A DNA stretch of 20,317 nt, from NCBI GenBank assembly GCA_964433225.1, contig CAYSQA010000013.1, positions 1-20,317 of the forward strand, read 5' to 3'. Every line of letters starts with the position of its first letter. Within the stretch, counting starts at the first letter, position 1. This document shows positions 15,792 through 20,317 of the stretch, in pieces. Source of the DNA: CG2-30-36-39 sp964433225 (GTDB lineage Bacteria; Patescibacteriota; Microgenomatia; UBA1400; PJMF01). A program made the position numbers and the translations under genes. The notes beneath the pieces are model-generated. The model worked only from the letters and a program-made list of their open reading frames with translations, did no database searches and had not been told where the DNA came from.

Positions 15792-17072
15792 ATGGTCCAA
15801 ACTAGAGATGTTCTGGGCATGAACGCCCGCAATCAACTCTTCGTTCCCCTTAACTCAAAAAAGGCTAGATCTTTTTGTATTTCTAAATATGCCACTAAAC
15901 TGCTTTTACAAAGTCATAATATTCCCACTGCTCAGGTTTATGGGATTTTGGGAACCTCTGAAGATGTCGATGAATTTAATTGGCAAGACCTCAAAAAAGA
16001 TTTTGTGATTAAACCAACTAATGGCCATGCAGGCAAAGGAGTAGTAGCCTTTAGAAGCCAGCATGCAGATGGTGAGCATTGGACTGATGCGGTTGGCACA
16101 ACCTGGAGCTTACAAGATATTAAGCTTCATTGCACCGATATTTTATCTGGTGAATACAGTACCCACGGTTCTAACCACAATATTATTGTTGAAGAAAGAG
16201 TTCCTATTCACAGCAAGCTCTTAAAATATACCTATAAGGGGACTCCAGACATTAGAGTAGTTGTCTTTAACAGCGTTCCAGTCATGGCCTTGTTGCGTCT
16301 GCCAACTGAAGAATCGGGAGGAAGAGCCAATCAAAGCCAAGGAGCTTTGGGCGTTGGCGTTGATGTTGCCACTGGCATTACTACTTATGCAGCGGCTCAT
16401 AAAAACCAGTTAATTAAATACATGCCAGATACTAAAGTTAAACTAAACGGCATTAGAATTCCTTTTTGGAATGAAGTTTTACTTACAGCAGTCAGTGCAG
16501 CCAGAGCTGCCGGCCTCACTTTCACTGGTGTTGATATGTTTATTCACCAAGAAAAAGGACCAATGGTGGTCGAACTAAACGCCTACCCAGGTCTATCTAT
16601 TCAAGTGGCTAACAAAGCTGGCTTAAGAAGGAGATTGGAGCGGGTTCAAGATCTAAATGTCTTAAGTGCTGAACATGGCGTCAGAATTGCCAAAGCTTTA
16701 TTTGCTGAAAACTTCGCCAGTAAAATTAAAGAAGAAGGAGAGTTCCCAATCTTAGCCACAGAAGAAACCATTGTTATTTATGGTGATAATAAACAAAAAA
16801 CCGAAACAAAAGCTTTAATTAACACTGGTAGATTTAGATCAGTAATTGCTAGTAAACTAGCTGAAGAACTAGGGCTGATTGACGTTGAAGACTTACTTTG
16901 GTTTCAACAAATTTCTGGTGAAGGTAAGAGACCGGTAGTCGAAATTAAATTTAAATTAAAAAATAAAACCATTACTACCTCAGCTGTTGTTTCTAAAAAA
17001 TTAAATAAAAATAAACAAAAAATAGAGCTTGGCCGTAACGACTTGGTTGGCTTTGTTATTAGGCCTTCATAA
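15792..17072 (+). CDS. RimK-like ATP-grasp ligase fused to a retropepsin-like domain
   Basis: Residues about 1-310 form an ATP-grasp ligase related to RimK and the alpha-L-glutamate ligase-like group. It begins VQTRDVLGMNARN and has the nucleotide loop IKPTNGHAGKGVVAF, EERVPIHSK, DIRVVVFNSVPVMALLR and the metal-binding VVELNAYPGLSIQVAN. Such enzymes join an amino acid to a carboxyl group using ATP. Residues about 320-426 resemble the RimK-associated retropepsin-like (putative zinc or aspartyl) protease domain, but the catalytic-type motif reads INTGRFRS with Asn344 where an Asp is expected, so this domain may bind rather than cut. In many genomes the two domains are separate genes. It lies 2 nt after the 7TM gene and 5 nt before the DUF1704 gene. 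The substrate is unknown. Confidence 0.87.
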   Translation: MVQTRDVLGMNARNQLFVPLNSKKARSFCISKYATKLLLQSHNIPTAQVYGILGTSEDVDEFNWQDLKKDFVIKPTNGHAGKGVVAFRSQHADGEHWTDAVGTTWSLQDIKLHCTDILSGEYSTHGSNHNIIVEERVPIHSKLLKYTYKGTPDIRVVVFNSVPVMALLRLPTEESGGRANQSQGALGVGVDVATGITTYAAAHKNQLIKYMPDTKVKLNGIRIPFWNEVLLTAVSAARAAGLTFTGVDMFIHQEKGPMVVELNAYPGLSIQVANKAGLRRRLERVQDLNVLSAEHGVRIAKALFAENFASKIKEEGEFPILATEETIVIYGDNKQKTETKALINTGRFRSVIASKLAEELGLIDVEDLLWFQQISGEGKRPVVEIKFKLKNKTITTSAVVSKKLNKNKQKIELGRNDLVGFVIRPS

Positions 17073-17077
17073 AAATC

Positions 17078-18037
17078 ATGGGACTCATTGCAGATTTAAA
17101 ACCACTCAATTTTCTAGAAGAAAAAAACAAGTTCTTAGCTGAGCCAAATTTTAATCCTCAATTCATTTACTCACGCATTTTTTCGCCAAAAGAACTAACT
17201 ACTCACGGCTTACCAAATCATCAATATATAAACTTGGCTGAAAAAATTCTGGAAAAAACTTTCCATGAGTTTACTAACCATGAACTAACTCAATTTAAAG
17301 GACAACTTTTAAGTCAGGAAACTGTCACAAATCAAATTACTGAGTTTCTCAAAAAGCATCAAATTGAAAATAAATATAAAATTGTTTGGGCCGAAGATTT
17401 TGTCAGTCGAACGGCTATTAATGCTGACACGATTAAATTAAGACTTCCTTGCTCTGTTTATGAAGATGATTTGGCAGGACTGATTTATCACGAACTTGGC
17501 ACTCATGCTCTTAGAAGAGTCAATTATGAACAACAACCATGGTTCAAAAAAAAGAAAAAATATGGCTTTACTGATTACTTAAAAACCGAAGAAGGATTGG
17601 CTGTTTTACATGCCTTATATCCCAGAAAACAACCTCTGGCTTATATGGCGGCAATTAATTTTTTAGCGGTGATCAAAGCTCAAGAAGAATCATTTTTAGA
17701 AGTGTGGCAATTCATTAATCACTATCTAGAAGATGATGAAAAATCATTTAACATCGCTTTCAAAAAGAAACGAGGTTTGGTTGATACTAGCCAACCAGGT
17801 GGCTTCACCAAGGATTATGTTTATTTTGAGGGGTTTGTTGAAACAGTCAGGTTTTTGCTTGAAAATGACTTACCAATCAAAGAACTTTATTTTGGCAAAC
17901 TAGCTTATCAGGACATCGATAAGGCTGTGACTATGAATAAAAACTTTAAGCCATTATTACCAGCTTTTTATACAATTAACCCAAATGAATACAAAAACAA
18001 AGTGATTGCTATCGCCAAAACTAATTTTTTAGTTTAA
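17078..18037 (+). CDS. DUF1704-type metallo-carboxypeptidase (MATCAP-like family)
   Basis: The 319-residue cytoplasmic protein carries a zinc-peptidase motif HELGTH (His138, Glu139, His143) followed by RRVNYEQQPWF and the downstream TEEGLAVL segment (Glu171/Glu172) that would supply the third ligand. This arrangement is characteristic of DUF1704, the family that includes the eukaryotic tubulin tyrosine carboxypeptidases MATCAP1/2. It has no signal peptide. The start codon lies 5 nt after the ligase gene, with no clear Shine-Dalgarno, which suggests translational coupling. In context it is the likely remover of residues added by the ATP-grasp ligase. Family identification is fairly secure; the substrate is unknown. 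Confidence 0.85.
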   Translation: MGLIADLKPLNFLEEKNKFLAEPNFNPQFIYSRIFSPKELTTHGLPNHQYINLAEKILEKTFHEFTNHELTQFKGQLLSQETVTNQITEFLKKHQIENKYKIVWAEDFVSRTAINADTIKLRLPCSVYEDDLAGLIYHELGTHALRRVNYEQQPWFKKKKKYGFTDYLKTEEGLAVLHALYPRKQPLAYMAAINFLAVIKAQEESFLEVWQFINHYLEDDEKSFNIAFKKKRGLVDTSQPGGFTKDYVYFEGFVETVRFLLENDLPIKELYFGKLAYQDIDKAVTMNKNFKPLLPAFYTINPNEYKNKVIAIAKTNFLV

Positions 18038-18049
18038 CTTTCTACCCAA

Positions 18050-18784
18050 ATGATTATTCCCACCTACAAACCACTAGGCCGATCTAGTCACAGCCTGGCT
18101 CAAGAAATCGGTAAAAAATATAGTGAAAAAGCTACCCATACTGGAACTTTAGATCCTATGGCAGAAGGAGTATTAGTTGTTTTAACTGATGAAGATCGAT
18201 TTAACAAAGCTAAATTTAGTAATTGGCAAAAAACTTATTTATTTCAAATCTTGGTTGGCATTGAAACCGATACTCATGATTTGCTGGGCATTGTAAAAAA
18301 TATTGACCATAAAAAAATAAATCAACAAGTTTTGAAAAAAAATCTAAAAAATTTTATTGGTCAACAAAAACAACTAGTACCAAAGTTTTCTGCTCAAAGA
18401 GTTAATGGTCTTTCTGGTTTTGATTTAGCCAAAGCAAATAAGGATTTTCCCCTACAAAAAAATGATATAGAGATTTTTTCATTAAAAATTATCAAACAAG
18501 AAATTATTAACAACATTAAATTATTAAACTATATTCAAAAAAACATTGCTTTAGTAACTGGTGATTTCCGGCAGTTAGACATTTTAAAAACTTGGCAAGC
18601 TAGTTTGAAAAATAACCAAGTTTTTCAATTAATTACTCTTGAAGCTATTACTTCAAAACGAACTTATGTTAGAAGTTTGGTGCGAGATTTAGCTAAAAAA
18701 CTAAAACTACCACTAACAACCTATTCAATTATTAGAACTAAAAATGGTGAATTTAAGCTAGAGGACTGCTTAAAAAGCCCTTAA
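18050..18784 (+). CDS. truB: tRNA pseudouridine(55) synthase TruB
   Basis: TruB makes pseudouridine 55 in the T-loop of tRNAs. The 244-residue protein has the N-terminal KPLGRSSHS motif, the catalytic HTGTLDP (Asp35), KTYLFQILVGIETDTHD, VPKFSAQRVNG and the C-terminal RTYVRSLVRDLAKKL. It lacks an obvious C-terminal PUA extension and is shorter than the 300 or so residues of E. coli TruB. The middle part is rich in Lys, Asn and Ile and more AT-rich than its neighbours. ATG 18050 places the first motif at residue 7, as expected. It lies 12 nt after the DUF1704 gene with no clear ribosome-binding site. Confidence 0.95.
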   Translation: MIIPTYKPLGRSSHSLAQEIGKKYSEKATHTGTLDPMAEGVLVVLTDEDRFNKAKFSNWQKTYLFQILVGIETDTHDLLGIVKNIDHKKINQQVLKKNLKNFIGQQKQLVPKFSAQRVNGLSGFDLAKANKDFPLQKNDIEIFSLKIIKQEIINNIKLLNYIQKNIALVTGDFRQLDILKTWQASLKNNQVFQLITLEAITSKRTYVRSLVRDLAKKLKLPLTTYSIIRTKNGEFKLEDCLKSP

Positions 18785-18786
18785 GC

Positions 18787-18792
18787 TATAAT
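18787..18792 (+). promoter_or_regulatory. -10 element of mnmA
   Basis: TATAAT within GCTATAATATAG, directly after the truB stop, ends 6 nt before the GTG start of mnmA. This is exact leaderless geometry, with transcription predicted to begin on the G of GTG. No clear -35 is seen. Confidence 0.55.
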
Positions 18793-18798
18793 ATAGAA

Positions 18799-19899
18799 GT
18801 GAATTCAGAAAATAAATCAACTAAAAAAATTGTACTCGGTCTATCTGGTGGAGTAGATTCTGCTGTTAGTGCTATTTTGCTGAAAGAAGCCGGTTACCAA
18901 CTAGAAACTGTCTATATCGAATGTTGGCATGAACCTGGTTGTAGAGCTGAAGGAGACCGCAAAGATGCGCTCAAAGTAGCCTTACAGCTAAATTTACCTT
19001 TTCAAGTTCTAGATTTTAAACAAGCTTACAAAGAAAAAGTCATGGGCTACTTTCTGAGTGAGTATCAGGCTGGTAGAACTCCCAATCCAGACGTGATGTG
19101 CAATAAAATCATTAAATTTGGCCTATTTTATGATTGGGCAACCAAACAAGGTTATGATGCCATTGCCACTGGCCATTATGCTAAAACCGACGGTAAAAAC
19201 TTGCTTGTTCCAACCGATACCACTAAAGATCAAACCTACTTCTTATATGAAATAAAAACAGAACAGTTACCACAAATTATTTTTCCTCTGCAAGATTTAA
19301 CTAAGAAAGAGGTGAGAGAACTAGCTATTAAACACAACCTACCAGTGGCTAACAAAAAAGACTCGGTGGGTATTTGTTTTGTTGGTGATATTAATGTACC
19401 CAAGTTTCTTAAAGAAAATCTGGGAGAAAGACCAGGTAATATTGTGGATGAGCAAGGCAATGTCTTGGGCCAACATCGAGGCTTATGGTTTCATACCATT
19501 GGCCAACGCCATGGTTTTACTTACAATAAGAAGAAATATTTTCAGCTAAATAAAAACTTAGATAAAGGTGATTTACCAGCTTTGTATGTCATTGAAAAAA
19601 AACCAAAGACTAATGAACTAGTCATTGGCCAAAAACAAGAAACCTTAAGAAATTCCTTTGAAATTACTAATTTACACTTAATTGGAGTAACTGAAAATAA
19701 ACTTTTAAATAGTAAAAGCTTGGGCATTAGAATCAGAAATACTGGAGAGAAAATACCTGGATTATTAGAAAAAAAAGACGGAAATTTCAGTATAAAATTA
19801 GAACACCCAACCAGTGGTGTGGCCAGTGGCCAATCAGCCGTTCTTTATTTAGCTACAGCAGAACAAATTATTTGTGCGGGTGGTGGAATTATCCTTTGA
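18799..19899 (+). CDS. mnmA: tRNA-specific 2-thiouridylase MnmA
   Basis: MnmA thiolates uridine 34 of Lys, Glu and Gln tRNAs. The 366-residue protein has the PP-loop LSGGVDSAV near its N-terminus, the catalytic Cys101 in NPDVMCNKIIKF, the second catalytic Cys193 in SVGICFVGD, the HTIGQRHG motif and the C-terminal SAVLYLATAEQIICAGGGII. GTG at 18799 is the only sensible start: it gives the expected spacing to the PP-loop and sits 6 nt after a -10 hexamer. It ends in TGA right after the conserved glycine-rich tail, so TGA is a normal stop here. The stop overlaps the -35 of a putative rRNA promoter. Confidence 0.96.
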   Translation: MNSENKSTKKIVLGLSGGVDSAVSAILLKEAGYQLETVYIECWHEPGCRAEGDRKDALKVALQLNLPFQVLDFKQAYKEKVMGYFLSEYQAGRTPNPDVMCNKIIKFGLFYDWATKQGYDAIATGHYAKTDGKNLLVPTDTTKDQTYFLYEIKTEQLPQIIFPLQDLTKKEVRELAIKHNLPVANKKDSVGICFVGDINVPKFLKENLGERPGNIVDEQGNVLGQHRGLWFHTIGQRHGFTYNKKKYFQLNKNLDKGDLPALYVIEKKPKTNELVIGQKQETLRNSFEITNLHLIGVTENKLLNSKSLGIRIRNTGEKIPGLLEKKDGNFSIKLEHPTSGVASGQSAVLYLATAEQIICAGGGIIL

Positions 19900-19923
19900 C
19901 TTCTGTGAATTACTTGATACAAT
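19896..19923 (+). promoter_or_regulatory. Strong promoter candidate upstream of 16S rRNA
   Basis: TTGACT (19896-19901), a 16-nt spacer and TACAAT (19918-19923) with an extended TGA just before it form the best -35/-10 pair in the window. It would start transcription near 19930, about 325 nt before 16S. A second weaker candidate is TAGACA (20054-20059), 16 nt, TATATT (20076-20081), downstream of the terminator-like hairpin. Confidence 0.55.
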
Positions 19924-19982
19924 AACTCCCACTTCACAATTCCAAGCTCATGGCTTAGAATTCAAACATTCGAGGGAGAGAA

Positions 19983-20017
19983 GAGACATCCCCATAAATG
20001 GGACTGTTTCTTTTTTT
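19983..20017 (+). terminator. Intrinsic terminator-like hairpin between mnmA and 16S
   Basis: GAGACA (19983-19988) pairs with TGTTTC (20005-20010), and an inner CCCA/TGGG or TCCC/GGGA stem closes on a short AT loop, with one or two single-base bulges and one G-U pair. Seven Ts follow (20011-20017). It could end the mnmA transcript, but it also lies downstream of the strong promoter candidate. Confidence 0.6.
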
Positions 20018-20030
20018 CTGTGAAGACTCA

Positions 20031-20042
20031 GAACTTTAACAA
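20031..20042 (+). promoter_or_regulatory. boxA-like rRNA antitermination site
   Basis: The sequence GAACTTTAACAA shares the CTTTAACAA core of the E. coli rrn boxA, which binds NusB-S10 to keep RNA polymerase processive through rRNA genes. It follows the hairpin by 14 nt, the same hairpin-then-boxA order as boxB-boxA in E. coli rrn leaders. The match is good but short. Confidence 0.45.
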
Positions 20043-20157
20043 GTGAATATTTTTAGACAGAAACAACATCATATTTATATTTCTGATATAAACATGGTGG
20101 TGAAAATGATATATTGATGGATTTTTTTGATTAAAGATCCGTTCAATTCCAAAAACT

Positions 20158-20194
20158 CTGGTAGTCTACTTTAATTAGGAGACTATCAAACCAG
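20158..20194 (+). other. Hairpin in the 16S leader
   Basis: CTGGTAGTCT (20158-20167) pairs with AGACT (20180-20184) and ACCAG (20190-20194), leaving a 5-nt bulge and a 12-nt loop. It sits about 60 nt before 16S and may help fold or process the precursor. No RNase III partner can be seen because the 3' flank of 16S is outside the window. Confidence 0.4.
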
Positions 20195-20255
20195 AAACAA
20201 TAAATCTTTTAGATAACGAAGAAAGATCAGTTTCAAACTTAAGAATAAAAATTTT

Positions 20256-20317
<62 letters not shown>

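Noticed and set aside
19897..19899. TGA as a recoded sense codon (Gly), as in some CPR lineages
   Set aside because: MnmA ends naturally after its conserved glycine-rich tail at this TGA, and other genes show no in-frame TGA, so the code appears standard.

Overview
This AT-rich window most likely comes from a small-genome, fermentative bacterium of the Candidate Phyla Radiation (Patescibacteria) type. That placement is an inference from short intergenic gaps, compact versions of standard enzymes (UvrC without its tail, TruB without an obvious PUA domain), leaderless-looking promoters and the mix of gene families. The genetic code looks standard: mnmA ends at a TGA directly after the expected C-terminal glycine-rich motif, so there is no sign of the TGA recoding seen in Gracilibacteria and Absconditabacteria. 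No mobile element, tRNA or CRISPR array was seen.

Layout. (1) 1-4440, plus strand: the 3' part of uvrB, then complete uvrA (nucleotide excision repair). (2) 4568-10798, minus strand: an energy operon read pflB, pflA, ADP-forming acyl-CoA synthetase, coaD-coaE fusion. It should convert pyruvate and CoA to acetyl-CoA plus formate, then to acetate with ATP formation, and it carries the last two CoA-synthesis steps on one polypeptide. A small CoA-binding protein gene (10914-11288) lies just upstream. The pflB leader holds two palindromes that could be an operator or an attenuator. (3) 11327-14826, plus strand: a secreted, membrane-anchored transglutaminase-like protein, a uvrC that overlaps it in another frame and lacks the usual C-terminal helix-hairpin-helix region, and a small membrane protein of the phage_holin_4 superfamily. 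(4) 14857-18037, plus strand: a tight three-gene module of a 7TM protein, a RimK-like ATP-grasp ligase fused to a retropepsin-like domain, and a DUF1704-type metallo-carboxypeptidase. (5) 18050-19899: truB and mnmA (RNA modification). (6) 19896-20317: promoter, terminator-like hairpin, boxA-like site and the first bases of a 16S rRNA gene.

Two themes run through the window. First, four of the genes that probably start transcription units have a -10 hexamer ending 6-7 nt before the start codon, the geometry expected for leaderless mRNAs, while several operon-internal genes have Shine-Dalgarno-like sequences. Second, the ligase plus carboxypeptidase module resembles a writer/eraser pair for amino-acid additions to a protein or peptide tail, linked to the membrane by the 7TM protein. 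It is the best candidate here for an under-described system.
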